64,000 nt of DNA from Longimicrobiales bacterium (GTDB lineage Bacteria; Gemmatimonadota; Gemmatimonadetes; Longimicrobiales; Gaopeijiaceae), in contig JANQDZ010000040.1 in the NCBI GenBank assembly GCA_028278645.1, forward strand, positions 1-64,000, given 5' to 3'. The position numbers were made by a program, and so were the translations under genes. Positions within the stretch are counted from its first letter, which is position 1. Every line of letters starts with the position of its first letter. Below, in pieces: positions 24,119 through 33,809 of this stretch. Under the pieces are notes generated by a model. That model ran no database searches. It was not told where the DNA came from and saw only the letters and a program-made list of their open reading frames with translations.

Positions 24119-26791
24119 CTACTCCTGGTTCAACACTTCGACCGGATCAGCCCGGCTGGCCCGGAGAGCAGGGCCCACCTGTGCGATCAGGGCCACGCCT
24201 GTCAGGATCCCGGCTACCGCCAGAAGCGTAGTCGGATCACGAGCCGGAATGCCGTACACCAGCGACTCGATGGCACCACCTGCCATCCAAGCCGAGGCAA
24301 CCCCTACACCGACCCCGACCTGGACCGGAAGAAGGCCCCGGACCACGACCCCCCGTACGATCCTGGTGGACCGGGCGCCGAGGGCCACACGGACCCCTAC
24401 CTCACGCATCTGCGTCGAGACCTGGAATGAGGTGACGCCATAGATTCCCACCGCACCCAACAGCAGGCCGAAGAGGGCGAAGGCTCCGGCACCCAACGCC
24501 GACACTTCACGCATGGTGACCGACCGGCGAACCGTCGCGGTCAGAGCTTCAGCGTGGGGGATGGGGATCCGGGGATCCAGATCCAGCAGGGCCTGGCGCG
24601 CGGCCAGGAGAACCGGCTCCGCTTCACCCGCCGCCTTGACCGTCAGGTAGAGCCCGCCCCTCACCTGCTCGGCCGTGAGAGGATGATACATCTCCGGCAA
24701 CGGGTCCGCGTCCAGACCTCCCTGCCGGACGTCCTCCACCACCCCGACGATCCGGCGGGGCGGGAGTTCAGAGTCACGGGTCACTTCCCTGCCTACGACG
24801 TCGTCCTCACCGAACAGGAGGCGAGCTGCCGCCTGGTTCACCACGGTGACCTGGTTCTCGGCCAGGTCTTCCCTTGTCAGCGACCGTCCGTGCAGGACGC
24901 GCATCCCCATGGACTCGAAATAGCCGGGAAGGACGGTCCGGTTCGAGATCCCTTTCCATGACTCTTCGTCCTCGAGGTCCGTACCGATGACAGCCCATAA
25001 ACCCCTCCACCCGCCCGACGTCATGGGAAGAAAGAGGATTCCCCCCACTTCCTCCACACCTGGGAGGGCGGCAAGTCGCTCCTGAGCGTCCATGAAGAAT
25101 TGGGCCCGATCCTGGTCGGTCGGATAACGGGCCCGGGCCAGGCTCGGACGCACGGCCACCACGTTCTGGGGATTGAATCCAGGATCCTCCGATAGGGCGG
25201 CGTTGAAGCTTCGGAGCATTAATCCAGCTCCCACGGCGACCACCACGGCCAAGGCCGATTCCAGGATAATCAGGCCCGTGTGGGTCCGCCGGGTGACCCT
25301 CGTCACACCGCTCCGACCCGATCCCTGGAGAGCCACCCCGGGGTCATTTCGAGATTGCAGGTAGGCGGGCAGGGCACCGGCAAGGGCCCCGGAGACGAGA
25401 GCGAGGCCCACACCGACGATCAGGACCGTGAAGCTGATGCCAATCTCATCGGTCCGAGGCATATCGGGTGGGAGCAACCTGACCGCCGCCGGCAGGGCGA
25501 CATGAGCGAGGGCCATTCCGCCCGTCCCACCCAGGACAGCCAACACCATACTTTCCGTAAACAACTGCCTGACGATTTGCCCGCGATCGGCTCCCAGCGC
25601 CCTGCGAACGGCCAACTCCCGTTGCCGGGCGCTGGCCAGGGCCATCAGGAGGTTTCCTACGTTGGCACACGCGATCAGGAGCAGGAGTCCGACTCCGATC
25701 ACCAGAGCCCAGATCCCCTGCCGGACCGGCCCAACGATCACTTCTTCCAACGGAACAACGCGGGCTTCAGCCAGGTCCTCGATCCGGAACGCGGTACCCG
25801 GCACCCGGGTCACGTACTCTTCGATGATCTGGGCGACCTCCCCATTCACGCCGTCGGGAGTCGAGCCGTCGGCCATGCGGCCGATAGCGTAGGCACTCCT
25901 CCAGAAATCCCATCCTTCGGAAGCCGGATCGAGCCTCAACGGGACCCAGGCGGCCCAGTCCTCTTCGATGGGCCGGTGACCGGGGCCCATGATCCCGACG
26001 ACCGTGTAGGGAACCGGGAGGCCAAGATCGACAGTCCTGCCCACGATCCCAGGATCGGAGCCATATCGGGAAGCCCAGAGAGCATGACTGAGGATGATGA
26101 CGTTTCCCCCATCCGGCTGGCTCTCTTCGGGGAGGAAGCCTCGGCCTAGAACAGGCCCGGACCCCAGCATGTCGAAGTGGTTCGCCGTCACCGCGGCGCC
26201 CCTGACCTGCTCAGGGTCCTGGTTTCCGTCAAGGAAGTTGAGGAGGCGCCGCTCGAACCCGCCGACCTCCGTGAGGGAGCGAGCATTGGCTCGGATTGCA
26301 TCGATGTGGGCCGGCGCCAGCGGCCAATCAGGGTGGACCCAAACCAGCTTTTGCGGCGCCTCATAGGGCAGGCTCCTCAGAAGAACAGCCTCCAATACCC
26401 CGTAGGCCGCCGTCGAAAAACCCAATGCGAGAGCCAGCGTCAGGACCGCTGCACCGGAAAGGACGGGTCGGCGACGAAGGACCCGAAAAGCGAACCTGGT
26501 GGAGCGGAGGATCCGACGAACCCGACCGTCACCCGGCCCTTCCGGCCCGGGACCTCCGAACCCTGAAGCGCCGCCCACGCCGTTCGGGGCCTCACTTTCG
26601 CCCCGGACCCTCAAACGCAGGAAATGCGGCGTCGATCGCAGTACCTGGCCACCGTACCAGAGTCGAGCCCGTAGGGTCCCACGCTCCGGAAGGATGAACG
26701 TCCGAAACTCCTCGTCCAATTCAGTTGCCGCTGAAGGGCCCAGACTCCGCCCCGCCACCAACCTCAGGATCCTCTCACCCAACCAGGTCAT
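24119..26791 (-). CDS. ADOP permease, module 6 (N-terminal DEEF domain)
   Basis: 890 residues from ATG 26791, which shares one base with the PadR stop (TGATG). The N-terminal domain is LGERILRLVAGRSLGPSAAT then ELDEEFRTF (a shortened relative of the GDL-EEF type), with LWYGGQVL following. TM1 is near 115-145 (LTLALALGFSTAAYGVLEAV). The first coupling segment is NVGNLLMALASARQRELAVR then RALGADRGQ near 377; the second is STQMREVGVRVALGARSTRI near 790. It ends SRADPVEVLNQE. The gene is bounded on its 3' side by the IS91 relic. Confidence 0.92.
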   Translation of the reverse strand: MTWLGERILRLVAGRSLGPSAATELDEEFRTFILPERGTLRARLWYGGQVLRSTPHFLRLRVRGESEAPNGVGGASGFGGPGPEGPGDGRVRRILRSTRFAFRVLRRRPVLSGAAVLTLALALGFSTAAYGVLEAVLLRSLPYEAPQKLVWVHPDWPLAPAHIDAIRANARSLTEVGGFERRLLNFLDGNQDPEQVRGAAVTANHFDMLGSGPVLGRGFLPEESQPDGGNVIILSHALWASRYGSDPGIVGRTVDLGLPVPYTVVGIMGPGHRPIEEDWAAWVPLRLDPASEGWDFWRSAYAIGRMADGSTPDGVNGEVAQIIEEYVTRVPGTAFRIEDLAEARVVPLEEVIVGPVRQGIWALVIGVGLLLLIACANVGNLLMALASARQRELAVRRALGADRGQIVRQLFTESMVLAVLGGTGGMALAHVALPAAVRLLPPDMPRTDEIGISFTVLIVGVGLALVSGALAGALPAYLQSRNDPGVALQGSGRSGVTRVTRRTHTGLIILESALAVVVAVGAGLMLRSFNAALSEDPGFNPQNVVAVRPSLARARYPTDQDRAQFFMDAQERLAALPGVEEVGGILFLPMTSGGWRGLWAVIGTDLEDEESWKGISNRTVLPGYFESMGMRVLHGRSLTREDLAENQVTVVNQAAARLLFGEDDVVGREVTRDSELPPRRIVGVVEDVRQGGLDADPLPEMYHPLTAEQVRGGLYLTVKAAGEAEPVLLAARQALLDLDPRIPIPHAEALTATVRRSVTMREVSALGAGAFALFGLLLGAVGIYGVTSFQVSTQMREVGVRVALGARSTRIVRGVVVRGLLPVQVGVGVGVASAWMAGGAIESLVYGIPARDPTTLLAVAGILTGVALIAQVGPALRASRADPVEVLNQE

Positions 26792-27126
26792 CACGATCCA
26801 CCTCCGCCACCCAAGGCCGACACGTCCACCCCTTCCCACATCCGGGCGCGAAGCTCTTGGGTACGGGCAAGGACCTCACGCCCAAACGGCAACAGACGGT
26901 AGGTCCGCCGTGGCCGGCCACCCGGCGCCTCTTGGAGTGTCGACTCCAAATAGCCTTTTTTCTCAAGACGGGTCAGGGTGGCGTAGACAGCCCCGATGGA
27001 GACATCCCGGCCGCTTCGCTGCGCAATCTCCCTGCGGAGGGCCATACCGTAAGCTTCGTCTTCAACGTGGATCAAAGCCAGGAGGACCAACTCTTCGAAA
27101 GCCCCAAGGACGCCCGAATCACTCAT
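26791..27126 (-). CDS. PadR-family transcriptional regulator, module 6 (class C)
   Basis: A 111-residue PadR: LGAFEELVLLALIHVEDEAY, then RSGRDVSIGAVYATLTRLEK, KGYLES and the wing RRTYRLLPFGREVLART; a Gly-rich tail (GGGGS) runs into the permease start. The ATG has a G-rich GGGGGGTGG just upstream. A 29-bp palindrome lies 14 nt before the ATG. Confidence 0.92.
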   Translation of the reverse strand: MSDSGVLGAFEELVLLALIHVEDEAYGMALRREIAQRSGRDVSIGAVYATLTRLEKKGYLESTLQEAPGGRPRRTYRLLPFGREVLARTQELRARMWEGVDVSALGGGGGS

Positions 27127-27140
27127 GCCACCCCCCCTTA

Positions 27141-27169
27141 TACAATGTAGAATCGGATTCTACAATGTA
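27141..27169 (-). promoter_or_regulatory. 29-bp palindromic operator of module 6
   Basis: Two TACAATGTA units flank AGAATC/GATTCT arms around a central G; 13 of 14 base pairs across the centre are complementary. On the minus strand TTGTAG and TATAAG are 17 nt apart with the palindrome between them, so the operator fills the promoter spacer. TACA-x-TGTA is shared with the operators of modules 5 and 12, all class C. Confidence 0.65.
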
Positions 27170-27326
27170 TGGATCTTTTGAGGAGATGGAAGGGGGCGTT
27201 GAAATCGGAGTCAGGACCCATACCGACCTCAAGGACTTCAACCCCACCGCCGAAATCTCGTCTTCCCGGTCGTCGGGGAGTTTTCGAACGGCCGGAAGAA
27301 CGCACCACCTGCCCCCTCTCTTCCTA

Positions 27327-27373
27327 TTGACGGTCAGGAGGAAACACGGTATCCTTCTCCTGATCATCAGGAG
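27327..27373 (+). promoter_or_regulatory. Promoter and operator of module 7
   Basis: TTGACG (27327-27332) and TATCCT (27350-27355) are 17 nt apart. The perfect 17-bp palindrome CTCCTGAT-C-ATCAGGAG (27357-27373) covers the expected start site. A third TCAGGAG half-site lies in the spacer (27334-27340), so two overlapping dyads are possible. Confidence 0.7.
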
Positions 27374-27415
27374 TAAGCTGCAGACCGCCGCCTGAAGCGT
27401 GAAGAGGACCTATCC

Positions 27416-27763
27416 ATGGCGAGGAAGGCCCGAGAGAAAAAGACGCCCGATATGATCCAGGGCACCCTGGACATGCTGATTTTGAAGGTGATTCACGTCG
27501 AACCCATGCACGGATGGGGCATCACCAAACGAATCCAACAGGTATCCGACGGCGCTCTCAAGGTGAACCAGGGATCGCTGTACACGAGCCTCCTGCGCAT
27601 GACGAGGGCCGGATGGGTGAAGGCTGAGTGGCGGGTCACGGAAAACAATCGCAAGGCGAAGTACTACCGAATCACCGGCGCTGGGGTGAAACAGTTGGGT
27701 GCGGAAGAAGAACGTTGGACCAGGCTGACGGTTGCGGTCGACCAGATCCTGGGGATGGCGTGA
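27416..27763 (+). CDS. PadR-family transcriptional regulator, module 7 (class B)
   Basis: A 115-residue PadR: MIQGTLDMLILKVIHVEPMH then GWGITKRIQQ, NQGSLYTSLLRMTRAGWVKA and the wing ENNRKAKYYRITGAGVKQLG. Close to the module 4 PadR over its whole length. GAGG lies 8 nt before the ATG. The permease starts 10 nt after its stop with TGAGGA as ribosome site. Confidence 0.92.
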   Translation: MARKAREKKTPDMIQGTLDMLILKVIHVEPMHGWGITKRIQQVSDGALKVNQGSLYTSLLRMTRAGWVKAEWRVTENNRKAKYYRITGAGVKQLGAEEERWTRLTVAVDQILGMA

Positions 27764-27773
27764 GGAACGATTC

Positions 27774-30416
27774 ATGGGACGGTTGACCGATCTCTGGTTC
27801 CGAGTCAGAGCCCTCTTCGGTGGGCACCGGATGGACCGTGAGTTCCAGGATGAAATCGCCTTCCATCTTGAGATGGCGGCGGATGAGATGATCCGGGAAG
27901 GGGTGGAACCGGCGGAAGCGCATCGCCGGGCTCGGATCGCTTTCGGCGGTGTGGACCGATACCGGGAAAGAGCTCGGGATGAGAGGGGTGTGAGGCCGGT
28001 GCAGGACATCGTTCGGGATTCGCGGTATGCCATACGTCAGATCCGGAGGAGCCCCGGTTTCGCCACTCTGGCCATCATCACCATGGCCCTGGGGATCGGG
28101 GCTACCACCACCATCTTCAGCGTGGTCGACGGAATCCTCCTGAGCCCGCTCTCGTTCGAGGAACCCGACCGCCTGGTCCAGGTTTGGCCTGAGCGCACCT
28201 TCACCAAGCGCATGCTCGTCCAATTCCAGGCCGAGGCAAGTGCTCTCGAGGATGTGTCGGCCATCAACATTCGCTTCTTCACATTTCCGGGTGACGCCTC
28301 GGTTGAACCGGAGGAGCTACGTGGCGCTTCCGTTTCCCACAACCACTTCCAGGTCCTCGGTGCCGCACCGGTCATGGGGCGCGGTTTCACCGAGGACGAC
28401 CAGGAGCCGGGCCAGGGACAAGTCGTGGTGCTGAGCCATGGGATCTGGGAACGACGGTTCGGGTCCGATCCGGATATCCTGGGCCGGAACGTATCCGTGG
28501 GTGAGGGTGAAGCGGCCTCCCGGACCGTGGTCGGCGTCATGGGCAGGGACTATCGACCCGTCTACGAGGGGAGCCAGGTCTGGGTGCCGTTCCAGGTCGA
28601 CCCTTCCAACTTCTCCGACTATGAAGGAACGGCCTCCCTCCGGCTTCTTGGGCGTTTGACCGAAGGAACGTCTCTGGAGGTAGCCGATTCTCGGTTCAAC
28701 GAGTTGGCGGGTCGCCTCACCGCCAACCTGGATTTCATCACCGACGAGGAGCGGGCCGCCGCGGGACTCCATCCGTTGAAGGAGGCCCTCCTGGGAGACG
28801 TCCGGCTTCGGTTGTTGATCCTCATGGGCTCTGTGGGGTTGGTCCTCCTTCTGGCCTGCATCAACGTGGCCAATCTTCTGCTGGCCCGGGGGCAGGGACG
28901 GGAGCGGGAACTGGGAATCCGGCTGGCTGTGGGCGCTGGCCGCGGCAGGGTGATCCGGCAACTCGTCACCGAGAGCCTCATCCTTGGCTTGGCCGGGGGA
29001 GGCGTCGGCGTTCTTCTCGCTTTCTGGTTCCTGCCGGCCCTCGTCGGAATCCTCCCGGCGTCGGTTCCTCGGACCGATCTCATTGGCCTCGACGGCAAGG
29101 TTCTGACCTTCTCGTTCTTCGTCTCGGTGATCTCGGCCCTTCTCTTCGGTTTACTCCCAGCCTTCCGGACGGCGAGGCGAGACGTTCAAGCGTCTCTGAA
29201 AGACGGCGGCCTTGGGCGAAAGCAGGGCCCATCCGGTCACAAGCTCCGGAGCGGGCTCGTCGTGGCGGAACTGGCCCTGGCTGTGGTCGTGGTCGTGGGT
29301 GCCAGCCTCCTCTTCAGGAGCTTCTGGCTGCTCCAGCACAAGGACCTTGGATTCGACGCGAACCGGGTGGCCACCCTTCGCATCAATCTCCCCGTCGATC
29401 GGTATCCCGACGAGGCCGGACGACTTCTGTTCTACCAGGAAGTGGCTAGACAGGTGGGAAGTCTGCCGGGAGTCACCCGGGTGGGCTTGACCAACTTCCT
29501 TCCCTTTGGCGGCGGAGGGATGGGGATCCGCTATCGCTCCGACGACAGCCCCGTCTCGACGGACTACCTGACGGCCTACGCCGGGGTGAGAGCCGTGTCT
29601 CCCGACTTTTTCTCCTCCCTCCGGGTCCCCGTAACCGACGGAGGGTATCCCGATGGACTCGCCGTCGGCGACACCGTGGAGCAGGTGCTGGTGAATCGAG
29701 CGCTGGCCGTCTCGCTTTGGCCCGACGGTGACACGCCTGTCGGCAAGACGGTCTGGCTGCCTTTCGGGTCCGAGACGCCGGCTCGGATCATGGGCGTGGT
29801 GGAAGACTTCGCCCAAAGCTCTGTCGAGCGGGCCGTCCAGCCGGACATCTATATCCCTTGGGAGTTGTGGAGCCCCCATCAAATGTACCTCCTCGTTCGC
29901 ACGGAGGGTGATGCCGAAACCCTTTTCTCGGGGGTGCGCTCCGCAATCTGGTTGGTCGACGAGGATATCCCCATGACGTTCGTTCGAACGATGGAAGACG
30001 TTGTCAACGGGACCATGGCCGACTCCCGCCTCTCCACCCTTCTCCTCATGGTGTTCGGGGGGCTCGCCTTGTCGCTCGGAGCCGTAGGTGTCTATGGGGT
30101 GGCATCGTATGCCGTGACCCAAAGCACGTTCGAGATCGGCGTTCGGATGGCCCTGGGTGCGGGCGGAAAAGGTGTCATGGCCGGCGTGGTTCGACGGTTC
30201 CTCACCGTCTCTGGTGTGGGCATCCTCCTGGGCATCGTGGTAGCCCTAGGCGTAAGCAGGGTCCTCTCCAGCATCCTCTACGAGGTGTCGGCGACCGACC
30301 CGGCCACCTTCCTCGGTGTCGGTGCACTCCTCACCATGGTGGCATTCGTGGCCATTGTGTTTCCGGCGTACCGGGCCAGTCGGGTCGATCCCGCCCAAGT
30401 GCTGAAAGGAGAGTAG
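27774..30416 (+). CDS. ADOP permease, module 7 (N-terminal EI-FHLE domain)
   Basis: 880 residues. The N-terminal domain is FQDEIAFHLEMAADEMIREG then AHRRARIAFGGVDRYRERAR (about 22-68), like module 4. TM1 is near 95-125 (MALGIGATTTIFSVVDGILL). The first coupling segment is canonical: NVANLLLARGQGRERELGIR then LAVGAGRGR near 363. The second is TQSTFEIGVRMALGAGGKGV near 781, where the usual R-TRE is replaced by STFE. It ends SRVDPAQVLKGE. Modules 6 and 7 are divergent and together fill the interval between the two IS91 relics. Confidence 0.92.
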   Translation: MGRLTDLWFRVRALFGGHRMDREFQDEIAFHLEMAADEMIREGVEPAEAHRRARIAFGGVDRYRERARDERGVRPVQDIVRDSRYAIRQIRRSPGFATLAIITMALGIGATTTIFSVVDGILLSPLSFEEPDRLVQVWPERTFTKRMLVQFQAEASALEDVSAINIRFFTFPGDASVEPEELRGASVSHNHFQVLGAAPVMGRGFTEDDQEPGQGQVVVLSHGIWERRFGSDPDILGRNVSVGEGEAASRTVVGVMGRDYRPVYEGSQVWVPFQVDPSNFSDYEGTASLRLLGRLTEGTSLEVADSRFNELAGRLTANLDFITDEERAAAGLHPLKEALLGDVRLRLLILMGSVGLVLLLACINVANLLLARGQGRERELGIRLAVGAGRGRVIRQLVTESLILGLAGGGVGVLLAFWFLPALVGILPASVPRTDLIGLDGKVLTFSFFVSVISALLFGLLPAFRTARRDVQASLKDGGLGRKQGPSGHKLRSGLVVAELALAVVVVVGASLLFRSFWLLQHKDLGFDANRVATLRINLPVDRYPDEAGRLLFYQEVARQVGSLPGVTRVGLTNFLPFGGGGMGIRYRSDDSPVSTDYLTAYAGVRAVSPDFFSSLRVPVTDGGYPDGLAVGDTVEQVLVNRALAVSLWPDGDTPVGKTVWLPFGSETPARIMGVVEDFAQSSVERAVQPDIYIPWELWSPHQMYLLVRTEGDAETLFSGVRSAIWLVDEDIPMTFVRTMEDVVNGTMADSRLSTLLLMVFGGLALSLGAVGVYGVASYAVTQSTFEIGVRMALGAGGKGVMAGVVRRFLTVSGVGILLGIVVALGVSRVLSSILYEVSATDPATFLGVGALLTMVAFVAIVFPAYRASRVDPAQVLKGE

Positions 30417-30759
30417 ACCAGCGAAACCGCGATTCCGGTGGTCCCGGCGGTGCACTTTGGCCCAGCATCGGTGTAATGTTACAGGTTATACCTCTTGCAC
30501 CGACCGAAGGGCTCGACCAACGTCACCAGGGATAGGAAATTCAAGGGCCCTACGACGACCAGAGGGTGCTGAGGGAAGGTGAGCGAGACGGACGGGTCGG
30601 GTCAGCCGGGTCAAGCCCGGCGGGCGGGGTAGGTTTCTCGGGGGTGGGGAGAGGCGGTGCGGGAATTCCGGGCGTGCCTCCGGCAGGCCCGGGGGTCCTT
30701 GGTGCTCGGGAACAGGCGCCCCAACTCTGGTCGAAGTCGCGGGCACCGCGCGAAGCGTG

Positions 30760-31122
30760 GTCGGGGATGGGCTCAGGCTCTGCAGATCGAACTCGGGGCT
30801 CAGGTCGAGGTCGTCGATTGAGGATTCCTGAGCGGCCCTCCTGACCCTCCACCTGCAAACCCGATATCGAACTCAGTTTGGGGTGGCCCCCTTGGGGGGT
30901 GGATGAGTGGGGGCGAAGTGGGCTTGCCAATGGAGGCCAGAATACGGGTGATGGCCTCTGGATCTGTCGGGAACGCGATGAACGTGAGAGGCACCTGACA
31001 GGTAGGACAGACCAGGGGGAAGACTTCATAGATCCGAGCCAGAAGGGTGGCCCATTTGGAGAGCCGGGTGGGGGTGGTGTCAGGAGCCGAAGCTGTGCAG
31101 AAAACTCACGGCGCCCATTTCG
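30760..31122 (-). mobile_element. Decayed IS91-family transposase (central and C-terminal parts)
   Basis: The minus strand reads EMGAVSFLHSFGS, then after a deletion RLSKWATLLARIYEVFPLVC, PTCQVPLTFIAFPTDPEAIT, RILASIGKPTSPPLIHPPRG; a frameshift leads to AAQESSIDDLDLSPEFDLQ. This is the end of an IS91 transposase (WAxLLARxxEVFPLxCPxC) and is clearly related to the tail at the left window edge (NEAAQESFPDDLDQSSEFD). The catalytic tyrosine region is missing. A relic; bases 30417-30759 hold nothing else I recognise. Confidence 0.78.
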
Positions 31123-31142
31123 GGTGCCCCGGTTCTCTTTTC

Positions 31143-33809
31143 TTACTCTTCGTTCAGCGCGGTCATGGGTGCGATTCGGCTGGCGCGTAGGGCGGGCCAG
31201 GCAGCGGCCACCGCGACCACCATGAGAAGTAGGACGGTGGCGCTCAGGTATGAGAACCCATCGGTGGGCTCCACCTCGAAGAGAAGGGCCTCGAGGGTCC
31301 GGGAGCCTGCGAAGGCGATCCCAAGTCCCACCAGGATGCCGGCCAACGCCGGACGAACCCCCTGACTGAGGATCATCCGGACCACGTTGCCGCTGGCTGC
31401 CCCCAGGGCCATCCGGACGGCAATCTCCCGCGTGCGTTGGGATACGAGATAAGCCACCACCCCGTATAGGCCGACCGCTGCCATTACCACGGCCAGGGTG
31501 GAGAATATCCCCAGCAGGAGAAGATTGAAACGGGCTGGTCCCAGGGTCCGGTCAACGACTGCCGTCATGGACTCCATGTCCCGGATGGGGAGATCCGGAT
31601 CCATGCCTTTGAGGATGTCCTGGACCACGACCCTCGTGAAAGTCCCTTCCTGAGCTCGGACCATGATGGTGAGAAAATCTGCACCGACCTGGGCTTGTGG
31701 AACGTAGTACGAGGGGACGGGCTCATTGCTGAGGTCATCGAAACGGACATCCCCGACCACTCCGATGACGGTGCGAGGCATCTCCTCGGGAAGCTGGAAG
31801 CTGACCCGTGGAAGAATGGGTTTTCCGATGGGATCCTCACCCGGGAAGTAGCGCTCAGCGAATCGCTGACTCACTACGACCACGGGTTGGGTTCCCAGGC
31901 GGTCCTGGGCCTGGAAGGACCGCCCCGTGAGGACCGGGATGCCCATGGTTCCGAAGAACCCAGGGGTGGCGACGTGCCAATCCGCTGAGGGATCCTGCCC
32001 CGGGGGCGGCGGCGGTCGGTCCGGTTGTTCGAAACTCGCGTTGATGTCCGTCCGGCCCATGGGCGCGCCAAGAACGCTTCCAACCGAACGGACCCCAGGT
32101 ACTCGTCTCAGCTCCTCCTCCAGAGCTTCGAAGAACCCGATCCACTCCTCAGGACTTTCATACTGTGCGTTGGGGAGGGAGACCGTGAATCGGTGTACGT
32201 CCTCGGAAATGAACCCAGGGTCGACCTCGGAGAGGCGTGAAAAGCTCCGAAGCAGGAGTCCCGACCCCAGGAGGAGAACGAGAGAGAGCGCCATCTCGGC
32301 CATGAGCATGATGGACCGGGACCGATCCCGACCCGCTCCGCTGAGTTGGGCCCGGCCTCCTTCCCGCATGGTGTTCGAAAGGGAAGATCTGGAAAGTCGA
32401 AGAGCCGGGACGAGTCCAAAGAGGATGGCGACGAGGCTGACCGTTCCGAAGGTGAAAAGGAGGACCGGCCCGTCTACAGACACCTGATCGAGCCGGGGAA
32501 GGGAGCTTGGGGCAAGGCTCAGGAGGGCGTCCAACCCGAAGTAGGCCAGAAGAAGACCCAGGCCTCCACCCATGGCGGCAAGCATTCCGTTCTCGACCAT
32601 GAGTTGGGTCAGGACCCGTCCTCGTCCGGCTCCAAGAGCTGAACGGATGGCCATTTCCCCCCGGCGCCTGGTCCCGCGAACCAGGAGGAGGTTCGCCACG
32701 TTGGCACAGGCAATGAGGAGGACCATGGACACGCTGCCGAGCAAGACCAGAAGAGCTGTGCGGCTGTCCTCGACCTGGGCCGCGGCCAACGGGATCAGGT
32801 GAAAACCCCGATCGTGGTTCGAGTCCACATAGGCTTCTTCCAGACGGCTGGCGATGGCTGAGGCTTCCAGTCTTGCGGTCTCCAGTGACCCGCTGGACGT
32901 CAAACGACTCACCGCTTCCAGAACATGACAACCCCGGCCGCACTCTTCCGTGTTGGTGTAGTTCGGGACCCAGAACTGGGCGCCCCGTGGGAAGTCGAAC
33001 CCTTCCGGGGCGACACCAACGACTTCGAAACTCACTCCGCTCAGGATCAGGCTTTGGCCGAGAACGTTCGGGTCGCCGGAGAACCTCTCGAGCCAAAAGG
33101 AATGGGAAAGGACCGCTACCCTCGGTCCATCGGGCGCATCCTCTTCGGCCATCAGGTCCCGGCCCAGGGCCGGGGTGGCCCCAAACGTTGCCAGGAGGCC
33201 TTGGGTCACCCGGGCTCCGCGAATGATCTCCGCCTCGCCCGAGCCCGTCAGGGTCCGACGGGTCCCAGTGTACCCCGTCACGAACCGAAGAGAGGACGAT
33301 TCTGCCTGGAGGTCCTGGATATCCGGTTGGGAGAGAGAGTTCGCCGTCTCGCCGGTAGAGTTGAACTGATACCGGACCGCTACCAGGCGATCGGGTTCCG
33401 GGAAGGGAAGGGGCCTCAGGAGAACCCCGTTCACCACGCTGAACATCGATGTCGTGGCGCCGACACCCAATGCCAGTGTGAGGGCCGCGGCGAGGCTGAA
33501 TCCTTTGTTCCGCCAGAGTTGCCGGAACGCGAAGGACAGATCCTGGCGGATTCCTTCCTTCAGGTCGGCTCGGCGAGCCCGGGACACTTTCCGGGACCCG
33601 AGGCTTTCGAGTTGGGCCCGGTATTTGGCGACGTCGCCGAATTCTCTCCGAGCCACGTCCTCCGCCTCCTGCGGGCTGTATCCCTCGCCGATCAGTTCTT
33701 CGGTCCTGACATCGAGATGGAAACGGATCTCCTCGTCGATGTCCTTCTTGACGCCTCGCCTGCCCACGGCCAGACGAAAGACACGGCGGAGGCCGGGAAT
33801 CCTGGTCAT
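31143..33809 (-). CDS. ADOP permease, module 8 (N-terminal EIRFHLD domain)
   Basis: 888 residues from ATG 33809 (ATGA overlap with the PadR stop). The N-terminal domain is IDEEIRFHLDVRTEELIGEG then EAEDVARREFGDVAKYRAQL (about 24-68). TM1 is near 95-125 (LALGVGATTSMFSVVNGVLL). The first extracytoplasmic domain has a Cys pair (NTEECGRGCHVLEA). The first coupling segment is NVANLLLVRGTRRRGEMAIR then SALGAGRGR near 368; the second is SQRTREIAVRMALGAASGNV near 788. It ends SRIAPMTALNEE. Confidence 0.93.
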   Translation of the reverse strand: MTRIPGLRRVFRLAVGRRGVKKDIDEEIRFHLDVRTEELIGEGYSPQEAEDVARREFGDVAKYRAQLESLGSRKVSRARRADLKEGIRQDLSFAFRQLWRNKGFSLAAALTLALGVGATTSMFSVVNGVLLRPLPFPEPDRLVAVRYQFNSTGETANSLSQPDIQDLQAESSSLRFVTGYTGTRRTLTGSGEAEIIRGARVTQGLLATFGATPALGRDLMAEEDAPDGPRVAVLSHSFWLERFSGDPNVLGQSLILSGVSFEVVGVAPEGFDFPRGAQFWVPNYTNTEECGRGCHVLEAVSRLTSSGSLETARLEASAIASRLEEAYVDSNHDRGFHLIPLAAAQVEDSRTALLVLLGSVSMVLLIACANVANLLLVRGTRRRGEMAIRSALGAGRGRVLTQLMVENGMLAAMGGGLGLLLAYFGLDALLSLAPSSLPRLDQVSVDGPVLLFTFGTVSLVAILFGLVPALRLSRSSLSNTMREGGRAQLSGAGRDRSRSIMLMAEMALSLVLLLGSGLLLRSFSRLSEVDPGFISEDVHRFTVSLPNAQYESPEEWIGFFEALEEELRRVPGVRSVGSVLGAPMGRTDINASFEQPDRPPPPPGQDPSADWHVATPGFFGTMGIPVLTGRSFQAQDRLGTQPVVVVSQRFAERYFPGEDPIGKPILPRVSFQLPEEMPRTVIGVVGDVRFDDLSNEPVPSYYVPQAQVGADFLTIMVRAQEGTFTRVVVQDILKGMDPDLPIRDMESMTAVVDRTLGPARFNLLLLGIFSTLAVVMAAVGLYGVVAYLVSQRTREIAVRMALGAASGNVVRMILSQGVRPALAGILVGLGIAFAGSRTLEALLFEVEPTDGFSYLSATVLLLMVVAVAAAWPALRASRIAPMTALNEE

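Noticed and set aside
25280-26149. Plus-strand frame of 289 codons inside module 6
   Set aside because: Antisense to a clear ADOP permease; no domain and no ribosome site.
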